This document shows, piece by piece, positions 10,501 through 16,713 of a stretch of DNA of 36,179 nucleotides. Under the pieces are notes generated by a model. The model was not told the DNA's origin. It saw nothing but the letters and a program-made list of their open reading frames with translations, and ran no database searches. Made by a program: the position numbers and the translations under genes. Location: positions 1 to 36,179 of the forward strand of contig CALCHN010000007.1 in the NCBI GenBank assembly GCA_937901255.1, given 5' to 3'. Numbering within the stretch: position 1 is the first letter of the stretch; each line of letters opens with the position of its first letter. The DNA comes from an uncultured Flavobacteriales bacterium. Its GTDB lineage: Bacteria; Bacteroidota; Bacteroidia; Flavobacteriales_E; Vicingaceae.

Positions 10501-10803
10501 TGCAATTGTAATCGATGTAGTAAGTTTCATAGCAATAGTAAATCCCTGTAATGGAGTTCCATTAGCTTGAGCAACATCAAACGCTAAACTATTAATGTTT
10601 CCGGCAGTCATTCCCGCAGCGGTAAGTTCCGAAGCTAAAATCAAAAACTGATGTTTTGCCCCCCAATACCAGTTACCATAAGGGGCGGGGTAACTTGTAT
10701 TGGTATTCGTTGATGTTCCTGTTCCTATTGTGATAGGGGCAGCTTGTGAAGTAGAACTAAACGCGAATACTGCTAAAATTAAAAGACTATAAAATTTTTT
10801 CAT
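7576..10803 (-). CDS. Secreted PKD/GEVED/CUB multidomain protein with type A T9SS sorting domain
   Basis: A 1075-residue exported protein. The signal peptide covers residues 1 to about 21 (ending STSQA). An unrecognised N-terminal domain reaches about residue 200. Then come PKD 1 (FGDG near 235), GEVED 1 (DFNNDGVFN near 355), PKD 2 (FGDG near 465), GEVED 2 (same DFNNDGVFN motif near 592) and PKD 3 (FGDG near 698). Two CUB-like domains follow (FDSLVIYDG near 812, FDSLVVYDG near 932), then a type A T9SS sorting domain from about 990 (NVYPNPVSEQL, ending in a short basic KKIIVQ tail). The DxNxDG loops of the GEVED domains look calcium-binding. The architecture suggests a surface-anchored adhesin or binding protein; no catalytic motif is visible. 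It is first in the cluster, and its stop overlaps the start of the 1812-residue adhesin by 4 bp. Confidence 0.87.
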   Translation of the reverse strand: MKKFYSLLILAVFAFSSTSQAAPITIGTGTSTNTNTSYPAPYGNWYWGAKHQFLILASELTAAGMTAGNINSLAFDVAQANGTPLQGFTIAMKLTTSITIAGFENGLSTVYGPQAHTDVVGLNNHTFVTPFYWDGTSNLLVETCFNNTAFTNNASVYNSSTTFASSIWYRADLANVCPATIVTSTANQRPNIVFDWTAANIPPSSNFSVNTTYTCSGLVSFTDLSTQNPTSWLWNFGDGNTSTQQNPTHNYTTGGTYTVTLITCNAFGCDTLTMNNLITVNLSGSSPVAASCTPNTLTYCCGFGITQVDFNTISNSSTDGTAGYSDFTCYQTTVFEGSSYTLSIGSSAQSTQNYAAWIDFNNDGVFNNTTERVFTATSQMNTSGSVTIPSGAVLNTPLRMRVSADYDFSAAPTPCANLDFGQAEDYTVIITQNLNAPIAAFAFSPNPSCSGTVCFTDQSQNVPTSWAWDFGDGTGTSTQQNPCYNFTSDGVYVVTLIATNANGSDTIVQSVTITTANQVLTASCTPSTLSYCCGYGILDVSFNTISNSSADGSEGYKDFSCSQQTTVNEGSVYSINITTGSSNAQDTRIWIDFNNDGVFNNTNELVLTINNAFNPSGNIIIPTGAVLNTPLRMRITSDVVGNVQNACDDANFGQTEDYGVIIQPNTSPPVANFTASTTVTCTDTIQFTDLSTNAPTSWLWYFGDGNTSTLQNPSHYYTNPGTYTVSLVVTNAFGQDSVAKVNYITVECINTMPIIGSIILTDCNGTLYDNGGPSMSYSNNTNGVVTIQPAGAAQITLSFVSFNFENNFDSLVIYDGPTTASPVLGGFTGTNLPGIISSTGGSITIRQKSDFTIVRPGFELNWFCSTSSSNNMPISGNVTYTDCNGTLYDNGGPSLDYSNNTDGTVTIQPVGATQITLNFGLFDFEYGFDSLVVYDGPTTASPVLAGLTGNTLPAPITSSGGSITIRQKSDFVITRPGFQLNWTCTTVGIDENELNSAINVYPNPVSEQLTVELTNFNMEIKELVLVNIMGQVMDKILPQANVYIYEFSVAHQPKGIYFMNVISDKGVITKKIIVQ
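7831..8550 (-). repeat. Tandem duplication of a 360-bp CUB-domain unit
   Basis: Two copies of a 120-codon unit lie head to tail inside the PKD/GEVED/CUB gene. The codon for the first Met of each unit is at 8550 and 8190, exactly 360 bp apart, and long stretches (for example around 7890-7910 and 8250-8270) are nearly the same at DNA level. This points to a fairly recent internal duplication. The PKD+GEVED pair just upstream is also duplicated, with an offset of about 699 bp. Confidence 0.8.
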
Positions 10804-10875
10804 ATAAAAAAATTAATATGTAACACTTAGACTCATTTATTACCCTTAAAGTTGCGTATTAAAACAAATTTTGTA

Positions 10876-10905
10876 TTGAATCATTTTGCAATTTAGGTAT
10901 TTTTG
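10876..10905 (+). promoter_or_regulatory. Bacteroidota-type promoter for the gamma-carbonic anhydrase gene
   Basis: TTG at 10876-10878 and TATTTTTG at 10898-10905 fit the -33 TTG / -7 TAnnTTTG promoter of Bacteroidota, with 19 bases between. Transcription would start near 10912, giving a leader of about 60 bases before the ATG at 10973. This is the best two-part promoter match seen in the window. Confidence 0.55.
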
Positions 10906-10972
10906 CTAAAACAAACAATGATTTGCATTAACTAACCTATAAACGGTATATTTTAATATATAAACGGTAACT

Positions 10973-11485
10973 ATGGCTTTAATAAAAAAACTAAACGACA
11001 ACACTCCTGAATTTGGAGAGAATTGTTTTTTCGCAGAAAATGCAACCATTATTGGAGATGTAATAATGGGAAATGAATGTAGTGTTTGGTACAATGCAGT
11101 AATAAGAGGCGATGTGCATTATATCCGCATGGGAAACAGAGTAAATGTACAAGATGGAGCTGTAATCCATTGTACTTACAAAAAACATCCTACCAATATT
11201 GGCAACAATGTTTCTATCGGACATAATGCCTTGGTGCATGGTTGTACTGTAAAAGACAATGTACTAATAGGCATGGGTGCTATTGTTATGGATGGTGTGG
11301 TGGTAGAAAGTAATACCATTATTGCTGCCGGAGCTGTTGTTACTCAAGGAACACATGTGGAAGCCAACTGTATTTATGCCGGAGTGCCTGCCAAAAAAGT
11401 AAAAGAAATGAACCAAGAACTTTCCGAAGGAGAAATTAAAAGAATTGCCGAAAGCTACGTGATGTATGCTGGATGGTATAAGTAG
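10973..11485 (+). CDS. Gamma-carbonic anhydrase family protein (left-handed beta-helix)
   Basis: The 170 residues form repeated hexapeptides typical of a left-handed parallel beta-helix (for example ATIIGD, SVWYNAVIRGD, NTIIAAGAVV). Three histidines sit where gamma-class enzymes hold their metal: H66 in AVIHC, and H84 and H89 in SIGHNALVHG. The family (YrdA/PaaY/CaiE-like) includes active CO2 hydratases and proteins of unproven activity, so the reaction is an inference. The ATG has the best promoter match in the window upstream and is divergent from the secreted-protein cluster. Length is normal for the family. Confidence 0.88.
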   Translation: MALIKKLNDNTPEFGENCFFAENATIIGDVIMGNECSVWYNAVIRGDVHYIRMGNRVNVQDGAVIHCTYKKHPTNIGNNVSIGHNALVHGCTVKDNVLIGMGAIVMDGVVVESNTIIAAGAVVTQGTHVEANCIYAGVPAKKVKEMNQELSEGEIKRIAESYVMYAGWYK

Positions 11486-11526
11486 GTTTCAAGTTCAAGG
11501 GTTAACTTCGTTGAACTCGTAAGCTC

Positions 11527-11545
11527 GTTTGAAGTTTGAGGTTAA
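11527..11545 (+). repeat. Left arm of a 19-bp inverted repeat flanking the BatA-like gene
   Basis: GTTTGAAGTTTGAGGTTAA here is the exact reverse complement of 13685-13703. The two arms bracket the BatA-like gene at 11599-13632. The sequence is of simple TTTAAAC/TTCAAAC character. The spacer 11486-11598 otherwise shows only a weak 6-bp stem (11493-11498 with 11511-11516) and a promoter-like element at 11584. Confidence 0.7.
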
Positions 11546-11583
11546 ACTATAAACTTTTAACCTAATTAAACTATTTATTTTTC

Positions 11584-11591
11584 TATCTTTG
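11584..11591 (+). promoter_or_regulatory. Candidate -7 element TATCTTTG upstream of the BatA-like gene
   Basis: TATCTTTG matches TAnnTTTG and ends only 7 bases before the ATG at 11599, so the transcript would be leaderless or nearly so. No clear TTG lies at the usual distance upstream, so this is a half-match only. Confidence 0.3.
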
Positions 11592-11598
11592 TCATTAA

Positions 11599-13632
11599 AT
11601 GAAATTTGTTTATCCGGAATTTCTTTATGCCCTTTTTGCAATAGCCATTCCTATTGTCATTCACCTATTTAATTTCCGAAAGTTTAAAAAAATTTACTTC
11701 TCCAACGTTCAGTTTTTAAAAGAAGTAACACAAGAAACCCAATCAAAATCTAAGCTAAAACACCTGTTAATTCTTATCAGCAGAATTTTAGCGATAAGTT
11801 TTTTGGTATTTGCTTTTGCTCAACCTTACATCCCATCTAACAGCGGAATAACTTCCCCTAAAAACAAAGTGGTGGGCATTTATGTAGATAATTCTTTTAG
11901 CATGGAAAGTACTGGAGCTTTAGGCTCTCTGCTTGATGAGGCTAAACTTAATGCTACCGAAGTAGTTAATAATTACAATGCTTCCGATAAGTTTTTGGTT
12001 TATACCAACGCTTTTGCCTCGGGCGAATATCGTTTGCTTTCGCAAGAGCAAGCCATAGAAAAAATTGAGCAAATAGAAATTGTTCCTCAGACTAAAAACC
12101 TTTCTGCCATTTACTCTAGAGCTACAGAAGGCATTAATAATGCAGATATCGCCAATAAATATTTCTACCTATTTTCCGATTTCCAAAAAACCATTAGCGA
12201 TTTTAACGACTTGGAGCAAGACAGTACCATTAACTGGTTGTTAATTCCTGTAACCGGCAATCAAACAGATAATTTATACATTGATAGTTGTTGGTTCGAA
12301 TCGCCTACTCACCTCTTTAATCAGCAAGAAGAATTAAAAGCCATTGTAGTAAATAAAGGCGAAAAAGATGTAGAAAATATTCCTGTAAAACTATTTATCA
12401 ATGAGCAATTAATTACGCCTACAAGTGTTTCTGTTAAGGCTAACGATAAAACTACCATTGCTTTTAATTATCAAAACAAACAACAAGGCATACAACAAGG
12501 AAAAATTGAATTACGTGACCATCCCGTGGTTACCGATGATGCTTTTCATTTCTCCTATCAAATTGCTAATCAGATAAATGTTTTAGAAATTCACGACAAA
12601 CAAGTTGCTGAAAACAAGGCTATTCCTGCTCTTTATCAAACCGATAGCTTGTTTAATTTTATGTCAGGAGCCATTGGTCAGTTAGATTATTCACTCATAA
12701 AAACGGCTAATTTAATTGTGCTGAATGAGCTTAAAGAACTGAATAGCGGATTGGTTCAAACGCTAAAATCTTTTGTAGAAAATGGCGGAAGTTTATTGGT
12801 TTTCCCTGCCGAAGAAATGAATTTAGAAAGCTATCAATTACTGACGAATGCTTTTCAGATAAATCCTTATTTAACCAATGATACCTCCTCATTAAAAGTG
12901 AGAGATATTAACTACGAACACCCTATCTTTAATAATGTTTTTGAAAAGAAAGAAGCTGAAAAACTAAATCTTCCTTTGGTTAAAAACCATTATGCGTTGG
13001 CAGATTTTAATACTATTTTCAGAAGTGATGTGTTAACGCTTAACAACGGCACACCTTTTCTTAGCGATTTTAAAATCAATAAAGGACATGTTTATCTTTG
13101 TGCTTCGAGCCTAAATAAAGCCGCTACTAACTTTGCCAATCACGCACTTTTTGTTCCCGTAATGTACAACATTGCTTTTTTAAGTCAACCGACTTATCCA
13201 AATTATTTTATTATTGGAGAAAACAATGTAATCAATATCAACACAAGTATTAAAGATAATATTTTTCATCTAAAAAATGACAACATGGAGATTATTCCAA
13301 AAATTAAAAGCGAGCAAAATACTACTTCTATTTTCTTTGGCAACGAAATTACCACCGCAGGCAATTATTTGCTTACTAACGAAACCATAGAAATGGGCAT
13401 TGCTTTTAATTACGATAGAAAAGAATCTGATTTAGCTTGTTTAAACGAAAGTGAATTAGAAACGCAGCTCACACAATACAGTCTTAATGCCAACATTATT
13501 AATGCCAACGAAGTTTCATTTAAGTCGGCACTAAACGAAATTGAATCAGGGAAAAAATATTGGAAAATTTGCGTTATTTTAGCACTTATTTTCTTAGCAG
13601 CAGAAATTGCTTTGATAAAATTGTGGAAATAA
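11599..13632 (+). CDS. BatA-domain membrane protein
   Basis: The 677 residues begin with a BatA-type N-terminal domain. There is a membrane segment at about 5-25, the family pattern HLFNFRKFKKIYFSNVQFL at about 22-40, and a second membrane segment at about 54-78. The following region contains D97-N-S99-F-S101, a DxSxS metal-site motif of von Willebrand A-like folds. A large domain, probably facing the periplasm, follows, and a final membrane helix lies at about 654-674 with a short LWK tail. Such proteins belong to the Bat (aerotolerance) group of Bacteroidota. Their exact role is unsettled, and no bat operon surrounds this copy. It is flanked by 19-bp inverted repeats and lies 91 bp before the dihydroorotase homologue. 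Confidence 0.8.
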   Translation: MKFVYPEFLYALFAIAIPIVIHLFNFRKFKKIYFSNVQFLKEVTQETQSKSKLKHLLILISRILAISFLVFAFAQPYIPSNSGITSPKNKVVGIYVDNSFSMESTGALGSLLDEAKLNATEVVNNYNASDKFLVYTNAFASGEYRLLSQEQAIEKIEQIEIVPQTKNLSAIYSRATEGINNADIANKYFYLFSDFQKTISDFNDLEQDSTINWLLIPVTGNQTDNLYIDSCWFESPTHLFNQQEELKAIVVNKGEKDVENIPVKLFINEQLITPTSVSVKANDKTTIAFNYQNKQQGIQQGKIELRDHPVVTDDAFHFSYQIANQINVLEIHDKQVAENKAIPALYQTDSLFNFMSGAIGQLDYSLIKTANLIVLNELKELNSGLVQTLKSFVENGGSLLVFPAEEMNLESYQLLTNAFQINPYLTNDTSSLKVRDINYEHPIFNNVFEKKEAEKLNLPLVKNHYALADFNTIFRSDVLTLNNGTPFLSDFKINKGHVYLCASSLNKAATNFANHALFVPVMYNIAFLSQPTYPNYFIIGENNVININTSIKDNIFHLKNDNMEIIPKIKSEQNTTSIFFGNEITTAGNYLLTNETIEMGIAFNYDRKESDLACLNESELETQLTQYSLNANIINANEVSFKSALNEIESGKKYWKICVILALIFLAAEIALIKLWK

Positions 13633-13684
13633 AAATGTGAGAATTTGAAGATGTGTAAATGTGAGAATTATTGAATAATCTGCA

Positions 13685-13703
13685 TTAACCTCAAACTTCA
13701 AAC
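13685..13703 (-). repeat. Right arm of the 19-bp inverted repeat flanking the BatA-like gene
   Basis: TTAACCTCAAACTTCAAAC is the exact reverse complement of 11527-11545. It continues on the plus strand into a second near-copy of the same short motif (CCTCAAACTTTAAACTT) just before the dihydroorotase start at 13725. The short direct repetition suggests a simple-sequence spacer element. Confidence 0.7.
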
Positions 13704-13724
13704 CTCAAACTTTAAACTTACAAC

Positions 13725-14993
13725 ATGGACATACTAATCAAATCGGCAGTAATCGTTGACAATAACTCAAATTTGAATGGACAAAAAATGGACATTCTTA
13801 TTGAAAAAGGTATTATCGTTAAAATAGCTAAATCCATTAAAAATTCAGGGAACTACAAGGAAATTGCTTATCCTGATTTGCACGTTTCTATTGGTTGGTT
13901 TGATTTTAGAGCTAACTTTTGCGACCCAGGGAATGAACACAAAGAAGATTTTACCAGCGGATTAAAAGCTGCTGCTTTAGGTGGTTTTACAGGTGTTGTT
14001 GCCATGCCCGATACTTATCCTACTATCGATAGCAAATCCGGAATTGAGTATGTAATTAACAAAACCGCCAATGCTATTGTAAATGTTTATCCTGCCGGAT
14101 GTTTGTCTGAAAAAGCCGAAGGCAAAGAAATTGCCGAAATGTACGACATGCACAATGCCGGTGCGGTAGTTTTTACCGACAATAAAAAAAGCATAGAAAA
14201 CCCAAGTTTGCTTACCCGAGCCATGCTCTACACCAAATCATTCAACGGGTTGATAATGGAATTTCCTAACGAGAAAAACATTTTTAACAAAGGTCAAATA
14301 AACGAAGGAGTGGTTAGCACCCGATTGGGAATGAAAGGCATTCCGTCTTTAGCCGAAGAACTGCAAGTGGCAAGAGCCATTTACTTAGCCGAATATTGCG
14401 ATGCAGCCATTCACTTAACCAATATTTCTGCAAAAAAATCGGTAGAAATGATAAAACAAGCTAAAGCTAAAGGACTAAAAGTTACTGCTGATGTAAATTC
14501 TTACCACTTACTGCTAGATGAAACGGCATTGGAAACTTTTGATAGCAACTACAAAGTATTGCCTCCACTAAGAACCAAAGACGACCAAAAAGCCTTGATT
14601 AAAGGACTGAAAGAAGGAACGATAGACATTATTTGCTCCGACCACACTCCCGAAAACATTGAAAACAAAAAATGTGAGTTCGACCATGCCGCTTTTGGCA
14701 TCATTAACTTACAGACTTCTTTTGCGGTTGCTCATACCTCCATTAAAAACAAATTGCCTCTAGCCCATTTTATTGAAAAAATAACCGTTACACCACGCCA
14801 ATTGCTGCACCTAAGCGTTCCTGAAATAAAAGAAAAAACAGCAGCCAACCTTACCTTATTTAGCCCCAACAGCGAAACCAAACTTACCATTAGCGATATT
14901 GTTTCTAAATCTAAAAACTCACCATTTATCGATAAAAAATTAAATGGCAAAGTATATGGGGTGATTAATAAGAATAAAGTGTTGATGGGGTGA
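13725..14993 (+). CDS. Dihydroorotase homologue lacking the HxH metal motif, probably non-catalytic
   Basis: The 422 residues match the amidohydrolase/dihydroorotase family along the whole length, including DPG at 67-69, GGFTGVVAMPDT at 86-97, EGVVSTRLG at 194-202, H230 and SDHTPE at 305-310. At the place of the conserved D-x-H-x-H-L-R-E-P-G, however, the sequence is D60-F-R62-A-N64-F-C-D-P-G, so both metal-binding histidines are replaced (R62, N64). From memory, this is a recognised group in Flavobacteriia, where such proteins sit beside an active enzyme encoded elsewhere. By analogy with the inactive PyrC-like subunit of some aspartate transcarbamoylases, a structural or regulatory role in pyrimidine synthesis is possible. 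It could have another hydrolase activity. Family: sure; lack of dihydroorotase activity: inference. Confidence 0.85.
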   Translation: MDILIKSAVIVDNNSNLNGQKMDILIEKGIIVKIAKSIKNSGNYKEIAYPDLHVSIGWFDFRANFCDPGNEHKEDFTSGLKAAALGGFTGVVAMPDTYPTIDSKSGIEYVINKTANAIVNVYPAGCLSEKAEGKEIAEMYDMHNAGAVVFTDNKKSIENPSLLTRAMLYTKSFNGLIMEFPNEKNIFNKGQINEGVVSTRLGMKGIPSLAEELQVARAIYLAEYCDAAIHLTNISAKKSVEMIKQAKAKGLKVTADVNSYHLLLDETALETFDSNYKVLPPLRTKDDQKALIKGLKEGTIDIICSDHTPENIENKKCEFDHAAFGIINLQTSFAVAHTSIKNKLPLAHFIEKITVTPRQLLHLSVPEIKEKTAANLTLFSPNSETKLTISDIVSKSKNSPFIDKKLNGKVYGVINKNKVLMG

Positions 14994-15087
14994 TATAAAA
15001 TCTATTTATAACCTAAAATTTTCTTCTTCTTGACTTTCAACAAGTTCGTCTTAAAAAGATACTTATTGTGTGTAATTAATTGATTAT

Positions 15088-15122
15088 GATCTAATTATAT
15101 TTTGTTTTTAAGAAAAATGATC
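15088..15122. promoter_or_regulatory. Two GATC sites 31 bp apart in the leader of the adenine methyltransferase gene
   Basis: GATC occurs at 15088-15091 and 15119-15122, about three helical turns apart, upstream of the likely ATG at 15150; the second overlaps an alternative ATG at 15117. The rest of the 36-kb window holds only about 13 GATC sites. A weak promoter-like stretch (TATATTTTG, 15096-15104) lies between them. A regulatory role is conjecture. Confidence 0.3.
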
Positions 15123-15149
15123 GAATATTTGCATCATAAAATATGCTTT

Positions 15150-15629
15150 ATGAATGTAACTTATGAAAAATCCAAAACAACAAGTGTTGAATGGCTTACG
15201 CCACCATATTTAGTTAAAAAACTTGGTAAATTTGATTTAGACCCTTGCACCCCATTAAATCCTCCGTTTCTCCATGCTGAGATTAACTATAATATTGAAG
15301 ATAATGGATTAACTAAGAAATGGTTTGGTCGAGTATATATGAACCCACCTTACGGAAGAGGAATGGAAAAGTGGTTAGAAAAATTAAAACTTCATGGCAA
15401 TGGTATAGCTTTAATTTTTGCAAGAACTGAAACCAAATGTTTTTTCAACCATATTTGGGATGATGCAACAGCATTATTATTTGTAAAAGGAAGAATAAAA
15501 TTTTACAATTTAGAAGGCAAACAAGTTGGAACACCTGGAGCTCCAAGTGTGTTTATAGCTTATGGGAAAGAAAATAGTAATTACTTAGAAAACTCAGGGA
15601 TAGAAGGAAAATTTATTAGGTTAAAGTAA
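15150..15629 (+). CDS. Phage-type DNA N6-adenine methyltransferase (Dam-like, PF05869 type)
   Basis: The protein resembles the phage N6-adenine methyltransferase family (T1 Dam-like). Visible marks are EWLTPP near the start, FDLDPC, the catalytic MNPPYGRG (a variant of D/N-P-P-Y), GIALIFARTET, and a C-terminal GTPGAPSVFIAYG. With the chosen ATG it has 159 residues, normal for the family. The frame is open further upstream to an ATG at 15117 and a TTG at 15102. The 15150 start is preferred because family members begin shortly before the WxTP motif. It would transfer a methyl group from SAM to adenine; the target sequence is unknown. The gene converges on the DpnI operon, overlapping the 67-codon gene by 9 bp. 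If its target were GATC it would create DpnI substrates, so another specificity or tight control is expected. Confidence 0.82.
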   Translation: MNVTYEKSKTTSVEWLTPPYLVKKLGKFDLDPCTPLNPPFLHAEINYNIEDNGLTKKWFGRVYMNPPYGRGMEKWLEKLKLHGNGIALIFARTETKCFFNHIWDDATALLFVKGRIKFYNLEGKQVGTPGAPSVFIAYGKENSNYLENSGIEGKFIRLK

Positions 15630-15824
15630 TTCATATAATACAAAATCAGAAACATTATATTCTGCATCAATAATCCATTCATTTTCTTTCAGCAATTTAA
15701 CAATTGCATCATTTTCAGTCTCTACATTTTCAACAATACCTAATACTTGTAAGTTATTAACCTCAAAACTTGTATTAGGAGCGATAGTTTCTCCTTCAGG
15801 TGTAAGAACAATGAATTTTTTCAT
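15621..15824 (-). CDS. Small protein downstream of the DpnI homologue, function unknown
   Basis: A 67-residue acidic protein (starts MKKFIVLTPEGETIAPN, contains NNLQVLGIVENVETEND, ends SDFVLYELL), with no signal peptide or membrane segment. It starts 2 bp after the stop of the DpnI homologue and so is almost surely co-translated. In the pneumococcal DpnI cassette the endonuclease gene dpnC is followed by dpnD, a gene of unknown role. This gene holds the equivalent position, and a few features (an acidic region with DAIVKLL then a DF near the end) loosely recall short DpnD/PcfM-like proteins. That link is weak and not claimed as homology. Its 3' end overlaps the convergent methyltransferase by 9 bp. 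Confidence 0.65.
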   Translation of the reverse strand: MKKFIVLTPEGETIAPNTSFEVNNLQVLGIVENVETENDAIVKLLKENEWIIDAEYNVSDFVLYELL

Positions 15825-15826
15825 TT

Positions 15827-16591
15827 TTATAGTTTTTTGTATTTTCCTCTTCCTACAAATTCCAATATCCCTTTGTCTCTCAATATTTGTAATTGCTGTC
15901 TAATTTTATCTTTAATAAAATTATTGTTAGGGTATTTTTGCTTCAATAATTTTTCAAATTCATAAACTTCATCAAGCGAAAAAGAATCTTTTTTTATAGC
16001 ATCAATGCAATTCATTATATCTAAAATCCAGCCCTTAGATTCTTTAGATTTCTCTCTTATAAAAAGAGTTTTATTAAATGATTCATTTACAATTTTTGAA
16101 TCAATAATTTGAGCATTTTTTACTAAAAATATTTTTCCTGAATTAGCTACTTTAGAAATATCAATATTGCAGCCTACCCAACCCGCTCTTCTTGCTGTTG
16201 TTGCTAAGGGTGGTCTTTTGATAATAATTTCTGAAGTAAAAAAATGTTTTGGAATAATTAAAAAATCATTTACTGTCCATTGTTTTGAATAAGTTAGAAA
16301 AAAGAAATTGGGATTATTATCAGAATTTATGCGTTCAATCATTGTTGAATATGCACCATCAGTTATTGTATTAGTTAATTTCCCGTTTTTACTTTTTAAT
16401 TCATATTCTTCTTTACATGTTTCACAATAAAAATCCGCAACTGGACGATTATTCTCAAATTCATTTAATGGAACTTCTCCGCAACTTGGACAATAAGAAT
16501 GGTTTAAAACCCAATCCTCAGTTAGTCTTCTAGCAATTTGAGAATTACTTGTATATCCTTTCGCTAAATTTATATTAAAACTTAAATTCAT
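15827..16591 (-). CDS. DpnI-type methyl-directed restriction endonuclease (cleaves Gm6ATC)
   Basis: The protein has 254 residues, the same length as pneumococcal DpnI, and (from memory of DpnI) aligns without gaps over most of the chain. The PD-(D/E)xK catalytic residues are in place: D53 in PVADFYC, then E64 and K66 in YELKSK. The structural zinc cysteines are C34, C37, C56 and C59. Shared blocks include ENNRPVADFYC, NPNFFFLTY, TARRAGW and, at the end, IRQQLQILRDKGI in the winged-helix domain that senses methyladenine. DpnI cuts GATC only when adenine is methylated, so a cell carrying it must not methylate GATC. The gene is visibly more AT-rich than its neighbours, which together with the strong similarity to a Firmicute enzyme suggests transfer. 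It is followed 2 bp later by a small gene, and its start lies inside a dam fragment. Confidence 0.95.
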   Translation of the reverse strand: MNLSFNINLAKGYTSNSQIARRLTEDWVLNHSYCPSCGEVPLNEFENNRPVADFYCETCKEEYELKSKNGKLTNTITDGAYSTMIERINSDNNPNFFFLTYSKQWTVNDFLIIPKHFFTSEIIIKRPPLATTARRAGWVGCNIDISKVANSGKIFLVKNAQIIDSKIVNESFNKTLFIREKSKESKGWILDIMNCIDAIKKDSFSLDEVYEFEKLLKQKYPNNNFIKDKIRQQLQILRDKGILEFVGRGKYKKL

Positions 16592-16679
16592 TTTTAGGTA
16601 ACGCTTTTTCTATATCGTTAATTAGCTGGGTTTTTCCTCCCGCCCACTTTAAAAAAGGTTTGGCTGGTTTAATTATCAT
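16575..16679 (-). pseudogene. N-terminal remnant of a D12-class Dam DNA adenine methylase
   Basis: From ATG at 16679 a 34-codon frame reads MIIKPAKPFLKWAGGKTQ, then LINDIEKALPKNEFKF and a TAA at 16577-16575. The piece PFLKWAGGK followed by QL and a xLP is the signature start of D12-class adenine methylases (E. coli Dam and pneumococcal DpnM type), where WxGGK contributes to SAM binding. Normal members run to about 270-280 residues; here everything after about residue 34 is absent. The frame overlaps the first 17 bases of the DpnI homologue in another frame, so the break lies right at the DpnI start. The best reading is a dam gene truncated when the endonuclease replaced it. A translated leader peptide that couples to the endonuclease is a second possibility. 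Identification rests on one strong motif. Confidence 0.75.
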
Positions 16680-16713
16680 TCGGGTTGTTTATTTTTGAAA
16701 TCTATTTCATTTC

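Noticed and set aside
10804..10860. A two-part promoter for the PKD/GEVED/CUB cluster
   Set aside because: No TAnnTTTG with reasonable spacing was found on the minus strand just upstream of 10803; the real promoter may be divergent or further away.
15102..15149. Longer methyltransferase start at TTG 15102 or ATG 15117
   Set aside because: Family members begin shortly before the WxTP motif, and the extra residues look non-conserved; kept only as an alternative.
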